Shown piece by piece: positions 42,043 to 49,441 of a stretch of 64,000 nt of DNA; within the stretch, counting starts at the first letter, position 1; every line of letters begins with the position of its first letter. The DNA is from Bog-159 sp963756605 (GTDB lineage: Bacteria > Acidobacteriota > Terriglobia > Bryobacterales > Bryobacteraceae). A program made the translations under genes and the position numbers. The stretch lies in NCBI GenBank assembly GCA_963756605.1, contig CAVWOT010000003.1:186001-250000 (forward strand), read 5' to 3'. Below the pieces are notes generated by a model, which saw only the letters and a program-made list of their open reading frames with translations, ran no database searches and had not been told where the DNA came from.

Positions 42043-43680
42043 CTAAATCTTAGCTACAGCCAGCGGATACGAGAGGGGTTCGAGTTCTTCTTCCATCACC
42101 AGGGTGGCGTCTTCCAGGGTTTCCTCTTCGGCGGCGCTTTCCGCCAGCAACGTAGTGACGTCCGGCTCCGGCTCGGGCACAGGGTCTGGCTTCGGTTTCG
42201 GCTGCCGCTTGGGCGCGGTCTTGTTCGCTTTCGGTCTGGCTCTTCGGGCCGGGCGAGATGCGGGCACTCCGGCCGCGTCGCGCAATTCCTTGAAGGATGC
42301 TTCCAGCAATTCGATCATGCGTCCGCCGTCTGGCGCGGCCAGCGCGTCGGTGGTCAACGCAAAGTATAGCTTTTGGTTGTAACTCTCGATGGCGACGCTG
42401 ATACCCACGTCCATACCGGTGGGAACATGCGGGTAGCAGGCCACCATACGGCTGCCGCAGGTATACAGCGGGATCTGCGGGCCGGGCACATTCGTGCACA
42501 CCATGTGAAATAGGGGAATGGGCGTATTCAGCCAGCCCATATTGCCGGCCAGGAATGACTGCACGGGCGGCGGCAAAAGGCCCAGCCAGGACAGGCTCAG
42601 ACGCAACAATTCCGGCGTGCGTGCGCCCTTCATGGCCTGGGTGGTCCGATGAATGTGCTCGATCCGCGCGAGGGGATCGCTGATGCCCAGGGGAAGGGCT
42701 ACCAGCATCAACGAAATCAGGTTGCCGAAAGCGCCGATACTGTCGCCCGGCGGGCGCACGTTGACCGGCACCATGGGCCGGAAGAAGCGGTTCTTCACGG
42801 TTTGCCCGTGCAGCTTGGTGTACTCCGAAACCGCACCGGACACCACCGTCAGCACCACATCGTTTACCGTGCAGCCGCAGGCGGTGCGAATGGCGTGCGC
42901 TTCGGCGAAGGGGAATTCGGTCCAGAACACGCGCCGCTCGCCGGAACAAGTCCGATTGAAAGGGAGGCGCTCCACCGGGGACAGCAGCTCGGGCATCATA
43001 TCTACTACGCGTTCGAGTCCCAGGGCCGCGAAGGGGTCTGCGCGCAGCAGATTGCCGTATCCGAGCAGGGCGTCGCGCGTCTCGGCAAGCCGCTTAGGGA
43101 GTTGCGCCAGGCTATCGGTGAAGGCATCCAGGAAGAGAGTTGCCGCGTCGGGGGCCTTGGGCGGACGGTAGGACTTGCGCTTGGGCAAGCGGCGCTGCTC
43201 TGGCGACGCATCCATGATTACGTTCAGCAACCCGATACCGGCGACGCCGTCCACGATGCAATGATGCACCTTGCAAATCAGCGCCGCGCGGCCACCGGTC
43301 AGGCCGTCCACTACATATGTTTCCCAAAGCGGCTTGTTGCGGTCCAGCAGCGGCGTGAAGATGCGGCCGGCCAACTCCTGCAACTGTTCGTCTGAACCGG
43401 GTGGATCGAGGTGCACGTGAAAAATGTGACGGCGGATATCGAAATCCGGATCGTACTGCCAGGTGGGGTATCCGATGTTGAGGAATGGCCGCATCACTTT
43501 TTCGCGGTAACGCGGGATCGAATCCAGTTTGGACTCGATGGTAGCGACGAACCGGTCGAAGGGTATAGGGCCCTCGAAGACGCACACGCCGCCGATGTGC
43601 AGGGGCATCTGCTTGGATTCGAAATTGAGAAATGCGGCATCCAGCGCGCCGAAGCGGGTGGGGAGCTGCGGAAGAGCCAT
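42043..43680 (-). CDS. WS/DGAT-type O-acyltransferase with charged C-terminal extension
   Basis: These enzymes esterify fatty acyl-CoA to long alcohols or diacylglycerol, making storage wax esters or triacylglycerols. The ATG at 43680 follows AAGGAGG and gives 545 residues; the frame upstream is non-coding. The catalytic HHxxxDG is at H139-H140 and D144-G145 (KVHHCIVDGVAG). The N-terminal DAAFLNFESKQMPLHIGGV and the C-terminal domain with NVPGPQIPLYTCG are typical. An extra tail of about 75 residues is first Lys/Arg/Pro-rich, then Glu-rich. It stands alone. Confidence 0.9.
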   Translation of the reverse strand: MALPQLPTRFGALDAAFLNFESKQMPLHIGGVCVFEGPIPFDRFVATIESKLDSIPRYREKVMRPFLNIGYPTWQYDPDFDIRRHIFHVHLDPPGSDEQLQELAGRIFTPLLDRNKPLWETYVVDGLTGGRAALICKVHHCIVDGVAGIGLLNVIMDASPEQRRLPKRKSYRPPKAPDAATLFLDAFTDSLAQLPKRLAETRDALLGYGNLLRADPFAALGLERVVDMMPELLSPVERLPFNRTCSGERRVFWTEFPFAEAHAIRTACGCTVNDVVLTVVSGAVSEYTKLHGQTVKNRFFRPMVPVNVRPPGDSIGAFGNLISLMLVALPLGISDPLARIEHIHRTTQAMKGARTPELLRLSLSWLGLLPPPVQSFLAGNMGWLNTPIPLFHMVCTNVPGPQIPLYTCGSRMVACYPHVPTGMDVGISVAIESYNQKLYFALTTDALAAPDGGRMIELLEASFKELRDAAGVPASRPARRARPKANKTAPKRQPKPKPDPVPEPEPDVTTLLAESAAEEETLEDATLVMEEELEPLSYPLAVAKI

Positions 43681-44152
43681 CGAACCGCCTCCTTGGGAAA
43701 CAGAGTATAAGACTATATTGTCTTGTAATGAGGGCGTGAATGCAAGGGGCAAATGCGGGGCGTATTCGTTCCCTGACGGTCGCGGCTCAGTAACGGGGAT
43801 AGCCGCGGCTCGGTGCCTTTTGCGGATGGTAAAAAAATTGCTTGAACGACGCAGTGACGAGGCACCCAAATGCACACTTCTTACTGTTTCGCCGGCCAGC
43901 CCGCACCTGAGGGCTATTTTTACAACGACATTCTGCCCTGCGTATGTGGCAGCAAGGAAAAGCTGCTGCTGGCTTTGGGCCAGGCGGCCATCCCTTACGA
44001 ACCCGTAATGCAGGCAGCTCCCCCGGAAGTGCATCTATTGCCCTTGAGCGCCTGACCGGTGGTATTGGCGCAGTGAGTGGTGGCGCACGGCTGGGTGCAA
44101 CCACCCAATGCGAATGACAAGCCTGCCCATTTAGCGGGTCCGCCAAGTCCTC
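43681..44152. other. Intergenic region with repeat copy and a doubtful small ORF
   Basis: This 472-base gap lies upstream of the acyltransferase gene and downstream of the LytS-type kinase. It contains the dispersed repeat at 43770. A 61-codon ORF at 43870-44055 on the plus strand has a CVCGSKEK word but no ribosome site and no recognisable family, so I do not call it a gene. Confidence 0.5.
43770..43797. repeat. Dispersed repeat, ACGGTCGCGGCTC family, copy 3
   Basis: TTCCCTGACGGTCGCGGCTCAGTAACGG matches the copies at 9479 and 39272 and is the most complete of the three. Confidence 0.6.
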
Positions 44153-45463
44153 CTAACTGGCTGACACCAGGCTGGTCTGCAATTCCGGAATCTCGATTTC
44201 GATGCGCGTACCCTGTCCCGGCTGGCTGTCTATGGTCATCCGGTGTCCGTTTCCGAACAGCACGTTCAGCCTTTCGCTCACATTGCTAACGCCGATGCCC
44301 TGCTCGCGCAGGGTGGCGAGTTTGGATTCGGGTATACCCACGCCGTCATCTTCCACCCACAACAGCAGCCGTGAATCCACCCGCCGGCTGCGTAGCCGGA
44401 TGGTGCCGCCTTCCACTTTGCTGCTCAATCCGTGCTTAACGCAGTTTTCGATCAGCGGCTGCAGCAGCATGCTGGGCACCAGCATATCCAAAGTGTCGGC
44501 AGCGACATCCTTTTCGAAGCGCAGTTTGTCGCCGAAGCGCACGACCTCGATGGACAAATAATCGTCGATGAAGCCAATCTCTTCGCGCAGCGCATTGAAA
44601 TTATCGTGCTTCCGCAGCAGCCGCCGCAGGATATTGGAAAGCTTCAGCACCATTACGCGCGCCTGGTTGGGATCGGTGCGGATCAATGAAGAGACCGAGT
44701 TCAGCGTGTTAAACAAGAAATGCGGATTGATCTGGCTGGTGAGCGCTTCCAGGCGGGCTTGAATGAGATGCCGGTGCTGCTCCTCGAGCTTGTCTTCGTT
44801 GCGGGTGTTGTTCCAGATCTTAATAGGGATCGTGACGGCGAAGATGGTGTCCGCATAGACCGCCGCGTACATCAGGAGACTGGTTTGCTCGGGGTGTATA
44901 TAGAAGATACGGCCGTTGGCGCCGAAGGTCTGGCCCAGAGCCTGGCGCAGAAATTCGGCGAACAGGATCACGACGAAGAACAGCAAGTTGAAAGCGTTGC
45001 GCCGGTCGAAGCGCCGCTGTTTGAAGATGCGCCAGAGGTTGAGGTCGAAGAACGGGCTGAAGCGCCAGATATCTTCGGGGTCGGCGGCGCAATCGCGCAA
45101 CAAGCCGCCCAACACCCCGAGGCCGGCCAGCAGCGGCATGGTCAGATACTCGCGGTTGAGCATGGCCGGCACGGAAATTAGAATTCCGGATGTCAGGCCG
45201 GTGACGTATCCGCCCAGCAGACCGGCCAGCAGGCTGCCTTCCAGGCCCAGATCGACCGCTGGATATTTGGCGCTCCAGGCACGCGTAGCCACGCTGGCGC
45301 CGAATACGATCGAGAACCACAGCGACAGTTTCATGCGCTGGCTGACGGTACGGTTTTCGCGCATCAGCATGCGCTTGACGGCGCTCCAGCGAACCAGAAT
45401 GCTGGCCAGCGAGGCCACCACGCCCAGCTTCACCAGCAGCGTAACGAGCGATGAATCCGCCAT
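44153..45463 (-). CDS. LytS-type membrane sensor histidine kinase
   Basis: The 436-residue protein has about six hydrophobic helices in residues 1-215, arranged like the 5TM-LYT sensor (LGLEGSLLAGLLGGYVTGLT and GILISVPAMLN). A His-kinase domain of the LytS/YehU class follows, with H-box QINPHFLFNTLNSVSSLIRT and an HATPase domain (LLQPLIENCVKHGL, VEDDGVGIPE, GIGVSNVSERL). These kinases usually pair with LytTR regulators, and none is adjacent. It diverges from ribA, and the two start codons are 53 bases apart around a shared symmetrical -10. Confidence 0.88.
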   Translation of the reverse strand: MADSSLVTLLVKLGVVASLASILVRWSAVKRMLMRENRTVSQRMKLSLWFSIVFGASVATRAWSAKYPAVDLGLEGSLLAGLLGGYVTGLTSGILISVPAMLNREYLTMPLLAGLGVLGGLLRDCAADPEDIWRFSPFFDLNLWRIFKQRRFDRRNAFNLLFFVVILFAEFLRQALGQTFGANGRIFYIHPEQTSLLMYAAVYADTIFAVTIPIKIWNNTRNEDKLEEQHRHLIQARLEALTSQINPHFLFNTLNSVSSLIRTDPNQARVMVLKLSNILRRLLRKHDNFNALREEIGFIDDYLSIEVVRFGDKLRFEKDVAADTLDMLVPSMLLQPLIENCVKHGLSSKVEGGTIRLRSRRVDSRLLLWVEDDGVGIPESKLATLREQGIGVSNVSERLNVLFGNGHRMTIDSQPGQGTRIEIEIPELQTSLVSAS

Positions 45464-45478
45464 GGAAACTCGCAGATC

Positions 45479-45486
45479 ATTATAAT
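45479..45486. promoter_or_regulatory. Symmetrical -10 element between the LytS-type kinase and ribA
   Basis: The self-complementary sequence ATTATAAT reads as TATAAT on both strands. It stands 30 bases before the ribA ATG and 15 bases before the kinase ATG, so it may serve either direction, with the kinase message having a very short leader. Confidence 0.45.
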
Positions 45487-45516
45487 AAAAGGATCGGAAC
45501 AGCCGGTAGAGATCTC

Positions 45517-46134
45517 ATGCACACTCCTTCCGCGCCGCGGCTGCATAAGGTTGCCGAAGCGGATTTTCCAACCCGATTTGGACACTTTCGAATCTATGGA
45601 TTTGAAGGCCGCCGGCACGGCCGTCTGGAAGAGGCGGTGGTCCTGGAAATGGGCGAGGTGTCACATGGGGTGTTGCCTCCGCTCGTGCGCATTCACTCGC
45701 AATGCCTGACGGGCGATGTCTTCCATAGCCTGCGCTGCGATTGCCGCGCGCAGCTGGAACTGGCGCTGCAGATGATTGCCGAAGAAGGGCGCGGCTTGCT
45801 GATCTACGAGCATCAGGAGGGGCGCGGCATCGGGCTTCTGAACAAGCTGCGCGCTTATGAGTTGCAGGACCACGGGGCGGATACAGTGGAGGCGAACGAA
45901 CGCCTGGGTTTCGAGTCTGACCTGCGCCATTACGAACTGCCCGGCGAGATTCTGCGGTACTTCGGATTGACCAGTATCCGCCTGTTAACGAACAATCCGG
46001 ATAAGATGGCGGCTGTGGAAGCTGCCGGCGTGCAGGTGGAGTTAGTACCTTGTATTGTGCCGGCCATGGACTCGACGGAAGCCTACCTGCGGACTAAAAA
46101 AGAGAAGATGGGACATTTGCTGGAAGGATTCTAG
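45517..46134 (+). CDS. ribA: RibA, GTP cyclohydrolase II
   Basis: RibA opens GTP in the first step of riboflavin synthesis. The 205-residue protein starts at MHTPSAPRLHKVAEADFPTR. The zinc-site and catalytic region reads IHSQCLTGDVFHSLRCDCRAQ, with three Cys ligands intact. GTP-site motifs YEHQEGRGIGLLNKLRAYEL and TNNPDKMAAVEAAG follow. The usual Glu in HSECLTGD is Gln here, a small deviation. It has no DHBP synthase domain and no other rib genes nearby. A GCCGGCGT/ACGCCGGC hairpin lies just after the stop (46145-46162). Confidence 0.93.
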   Translation: MHTPSAPRLHKVAEADFPTRFGHFRIYGFEGRRHGRLEEAVVLEMGEVSHGVLPPLVRIHSQCLTGDVFHSLRCDCRAQLELALQMIAEEGRGLLIYEHQEGRGIGLLNKLRAYELQDHGADTVEANERLGFESDLRHYELPGEILRYFGLTSIRLLTNNPDKMAAVEAAGVQVELVPCIVPAMDSTEAYLRTKKEKMGHLLEGF

Positions 46135-46217
46135 TCGCACTGCGGCCGGCGTCCACGCCGGCTTGCTCGCAATGCCGGTTTCCGGACCCGCGCAGACCTG
46201 GATGCCTGCCCCGCGGC

Positions 46218-46867
46218 TCAACGATCGCTTCGAAAGGCGATATGGCCGGGCACGGACACCCCCACCTCTGTTCCGGACGCCGCGCGGCTCCAAACGCGGA
46301 GCCGTCCGCCCACGCGTTCAACCCCTTCGCGCGTGCCCGGCAAACCCCGGTGCCCATCGCGCCCCGACTGAAATAGCTGTGGATCGATCCCGCAGCCGTC
46401 GTCGCGACCAGGATCCGTAATTGCCGAGCGGAATCTTCGACTTCGACTTCGATACTTTTCGCGCCCGAATGGCGAAAGGCGTTGACCAAAGCCTCGCGGC
46501 CAATGCGATAGATCGTCGCGCAGCAGCGGGCGCAACGGTCGCCGCTGGCCTTGCACAATGAAGCGAACCCTAATTTCCCGCTGCACGCCAAGTTCTTGCT
46601 CGATTCGTGAAAAGGCCTGTTCCAGATCAGAGAACCGCCGCGCGACAGACGCAGGCCGCGCAGCGTATTCCAGCCTCCGTCTATGACCCGTCCCATCAGC
46701 TCGATAATCCGGCCGAGCGGCGGTTTCAAGGGCGACTCCCCGGGTAAGCGGTCCGCCATGACTTGCAGTTGCATGGAGACCCTCAGAAAACCCTGCAACA
46801 AGGTGTCATGCAGTTCCTGGGCGACCCGCGCCCGCTCCGCCAGCCGCTCTTCGAAACCGAGATTCAA
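46218..46867 (-). pseudogene. Broken NarL-type sensor histidine kinase, C-terminal half
   Basis: The start reads RARVAQELHDTLLQGFLRVS, the HisKA_3 phosphoacceptor box with its His. The dimerisation helices run to WNTLRGLRLS. Between about 46540 and 46640 the coding words move to another frame (VQREIRVRFIVQGQ), then return (YRIGREALVNAFRHSGAKSI) and shift again near 46420 (RDDGCGIDPQLF, RVGGRLRVWSRAASGTEV). At least three frameshifts and loss of the N-terminal sensor make it a pseudogene. It probably derives from a propeller/Y_Y_Y histidine kinase. Confidence 0.75.
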
Positions 46868-46992
46868 CTGCCATGCCGAGTCCGCAGGCTAATGCCACGG
46901 CAATATAGAACGAGAGCGTCTGCCAATGTTAGCGCCGGGGATCTGTTCGCAAACTTTCTTCACGGAGTGCGCTGCCCTTTTGCCCGCGTCAT

Positions 46993-47388
46993 TCACTCGG
47001 CCGCCTTTGCTGCCAAGGCTTCCACCACCGCAATGTTAGCAAGCAGGTCCGGCGGCAAGCCATGGCGCGCCTGGAGGTAGGTCGGAGCGTTGTATGAGAC
47101 CCTGACCTTGCCGTTGGCATCCTCCCAAACGAGGATCTTCAGCGGAAGATCGATCGCGCTGCTGGGAGACGCGATCATGAGGGGAGTGCCGGCTTTCGGA
47201 TTCCCGAAGATCAGCAGCTTCGTCGGGCGCATTTCGAGTCCCGCCTTCTCCGCCTCACCGCTGTGATCGACCAGGGCAAAGATTTTAACTCCCTTTGCCC
47301 GCAAGATTTCTTCAAGCTTTTGGACTGTCTGGTCCACGGATTGATGTCCGGGTATCGTCACGATCCCGTTTGCCGAATTCGAGGTCAT
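46993..47388 (-). CDS. DUF302-domain protein
   Basis: The 131-residue protein is a single DUF302 domain: VDQTVQKLEEILRAKGVKIF, ALVDHSGEAEKAGLEMRPTK, LLIFGNPKAGTPLMIASPSS and LPLKILVWEDANGKVRVSYN. The fold binds small molecules or acts in oxidative or metal stress in some bacteria, but no reaction is known. No signal peptide is seen. It is monocistronic. The 120 bases downstream (46868-46992) hold only degenerate kinase sequence. Confidence 0.88.
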   Translation of the reverse strand: MTSNSANGIVTIPGHQSVDQTVQKLEEILRAKGVKIFALVDHSGEAEKAGLEMRPTKLLIFGNPKAGTPLMIASPSSAIDLPLKILVWEDANGKVRVSYNAPTYLQARHGLPPDLLANIAVVEALAAKAAE

Positions 47389-47706
47389 TACTTTCTCCTG
47401 ACGTAGGTCGATCAGAATCTTACCGCCGAAGAACTAAGTGGCGCCGGCCCTGGCGCGCGACCGGTACCGCGCTGAACAACACTACTAAGCCCTCGGCGCA
47501 GCACGGTGTAGAGCAGCTTCGCAGGCATGGCAATTTGCACGCCGTGCACGCCGAATACCATATTGTTTTCCCTCAATTTCTTAAAAGCTGAGTGACATTG
47601 GGTGCGGCGCGACGTTTCGACTGACGAACAGGTTTGACACATAGCTTAAACAATCGGCTTAAACAATCGGCGTAAACATGGCTTCTCGAACGCGCGGCCC
47701 GGTGAG

Positions 47707-47722
47707 TAACACAAAAGTGTTA
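47707..47722. promoter_or_regulatory. Palindromic operator TAACACAAAAGTGTTA
   Basis: Two 6-base arms (TAACAC/GTGTTA) pair perfectly around AAAA. It lies about 100 bases before the DoxX-like gene and upstream of the possible sigma-54 promoter, as an activator or repressor site would. Confidence 0.5.
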
Positions 47723-47741
47723 CAAAAACATTACAATGCCT

Positions 47742-47756
47742 GGGGATTCGCTTTGC
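47742..47756 (+). promoter_or_regulatory. Possible sigma-54 promoter (-24 GG, -12 GC)
   Basis: GGGGATTCGCTTTGC has GG and GC separated by ten bases and the TTGC of the -12 element, but only part of the -24 consensus. It precedes the DoxX-like gene by about 55 bases, and the next gene encodes a sigma-54 activator. Confidence 0.35.
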
Positions 47757-47809
47757 AGCCGGGTCCGATAGCCTTTAAGTAGGTTGGAAAGAAGTCAAGG
47801 AGATGCACA

Positions 47810-48232
47810 CTGCATCGACTGTTCTCGACATTCCCAGGCGGTAGTCAGGGCGTTGGTTTACTGCTTTTGCGGGCAGCCATTGGCGTGCTGGCGATCGTGC
47901 ACGGTGCCTTGTTCCTGGCGGACGGAGGCCGGGATGAAGTGTACAGCTCCGCTGTAGGCGCGCTCGCGATGGCGGACGGCCTATCTCTTCTAGCTGGGTT
48001 CCTCACACCGTTTGCAGCCGGCCTGGCCTTGCTGGGTGGGATCGGAATTGAGTTGTCCTGGCTATCTTTGCCTCCCCCAGGCCCGTTCGATACCAAGCTG
48101 ACGACCGGCCTGGTTATGGTCGTGGCGCTCGCCGTAGTTCTTTTGGGCCCCGGAGCGCTATCGCTGGACGCCCGTCTGTTTGGCCGGCGCGAGATCATCA
48201 TTCCCAGCGTTTCACGTCCCCGGAAATCCTGA
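47810..48232 (+). CDS. DoxX-like four-helix membrane protein with probable CTG start
   Basis: The frame runs from an in-frame stop at 47780 with no ATG or GTG. CTG at 47810 lies seven bases after AAGGAG and gives a family-like start (LHRLFSTFPGGSQGVGLLLL). An ATG at 47803 abuts the ribosome site and hits a stop after 13 codons. The first standard start, TTG at 47867, would cut into the first helix. The 140-residue protein has four hydrophobic helices with small-residue packing typical of DoxX/DUF417-like proteins. Its function is unknown; a quinone or redox link is possible. Confidence 0.65.
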   Translation: MHRLFSTFPGGSQGVGLLLLRAAIGVLAIVHGALFLADGGRDEVYSSAVGALAMADGLSLLAGFLTPFAAGLALLGGIGIELSWLSLPPPGPFDTKLTTGLVMVVALAVVLLGPGALSLDARLFGRREIIIPSVSRPRKS

Positions 48233-48427
48233 GCCGCTATCACCTCGGTTCTGTCCCCCTCGTAAACGGTAATCCTCAGATACCACTATAGGTTTACTTC
48301 GCCACTGGTCCAAAACGGTAGATAAAAAACCGTCTATCGCGGGATGCCAAGTTGGTCAGTCGCGGGTAATATCAAAGAAAGTGAAATTGAAACACCGCAA
48401 CGTGCGGAAAAATGGAGGGTATGGGAC

Positions 48428-49441
48428 ATGGCAGCAGTAGCTGAGCTAATCCGCTGGCCCGAGCCGGAGCCAATGATTGGAGGCAGATTAATTGGTTCCA
48501 GTGCGAGTCTTGGCAGGGTCTGGAAATCGATTCAACTGGTGGCGCCGACCGATGCGGCGGTTATGATCCAGGGGGAAACCGGCACCGGCAAGGAACTTGT
48601 CGCCAGAGCCATCCACGACGAAAGCCTGCGCAGAGGAGGGCCGTTTGTAACGGTCAACTGCGCCGCGATTCCTGGCGCGCTGATGGAAAGCGAACTGTTC
48701 GGCCACGAGCGAGGTGCTTACACCGGCGCATTATCGCAGAGCACTGGACGCTTTCATCTGGCCCACGGCGGAACCCTGTTCCTGGATGAGGTCGGTGAAC
48801 TGCCGCTCGAACTGCAGCCGAAGCTGTTGCGGGTTCTGCAGGAAAAGGAATTTGAAAGGGTAGGCAGCAGCCGGACAATTCATGTGGACGTGCGGGTAGT
48901 TGCGGCGACGAACCAGGACCTATGGCAGATGGTCCAGGAGAGGCGGTTCCGCGCCGACCTGTTCTACCGCCTCAACGTGTTTCCGATCGGGCTTCCGCCG
49001 TTACGGGAACGCCGCGAAGATATTCCCCTTCTGGTGCGCCACTTTGCTGCCCAGTTCGCGGAACGCATGAAAAAGAAGATCAACCATATCCCGGCGGAAC
49101 TGATGGAGATTCTGCGGCAGCACGATTGGCCGGGCAACATACGTGAACTCCAGAATCTGGTGGAGCGCGCCGTCATCATGAGTCCCGGACCGGAATTACA
49201 GCTTGCGTCGCACGAACTGAAGCCCATGGTGAAAAACAAGACCGCATCCGTATTGCGGACCCTGGTCGAAGTCGAGCGAGATCACATCTTGCAGGTGTTG
49301 CGGGAGGCCGGCGGGGTGATAGGTGGCCGGGAAGGCGCCGCCGCGCGACTCGGCATAGCGCGCACGACGTTAATCTATAGGATGCAGAAGCTGGGGATCG
49401 CCCAGGGCAAGGCGGTAGGGGCCGCTGCCGGCGGATTTTGA
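48428..49441 (+). CDS. Sigma-54-dependent transcriptional activator without receiver domain
   Basis: I start at the ATG at 48428, nine bases after GGAGG, giving 337 residues; an ATG at 48344 would add 28 residues of unlikely composition. The AAA+ domain has Walker A GETGTGKE, the sigma-54 contact loop GAYTGA (Phe to Tyr in GAFTGA), Walker B GGTLFLDEVGELP and the arginine-finger region FRADLFYRLNVFPI. A Fis-type helix-turn-helix ends it (GGREGAAARLGIARTTLIYR). The signal input is unclear. The glucan phosphorylase ATG directly follows its stop. Confidence 0.88.
   Translation: MAAVAELIRWPEPEPMIGGRLIGSSASLGRVWKSIQLVAPTDAAVMIQGETGTGKELVARAIHDESLRRGGPFVTVNCAAIPGALMESELFGHERGAYTGALSQSTGRFHLAHGGTLFLDEVGELPLELQPKLLRVLQEKEFERVGSSRTIHVDVRVVAATNQDLWQMVQERRFRADLFYRLNVFPIGLPPLRERREDIPLLVRHFAAQFAERMKKKINHIPAELMEILRQHDWPGNIRELQNLVERAVIMSPGPELQLASHELKPMVKNKTASVLRTLVEVERDHILQVLREAGGVIGGREGAAARLGIARTTLIYRMQKLGIAQGKAVGAAAGGF

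Larger units (their letters stand above)
47389..47809. other. Intergenic region with operator-like elements
   Basis: This 421-base gap separates the divergent DUF302 and DoxX-like genes. It holds two CTTAAACAATCGG units in tandem near 47644-47670, a perfect palindrome at 47707 and a possible sigma-54 promoter at 47742. No plausible ORF is present. Confidence 0.55.

Noticed and set aside
43870..44055. 61-codon ORF on the plus strand
   Set aside because: It has no ribosome site, no family resemblance and lies in a repeat-bearing gap, so it is not supported as a gene.
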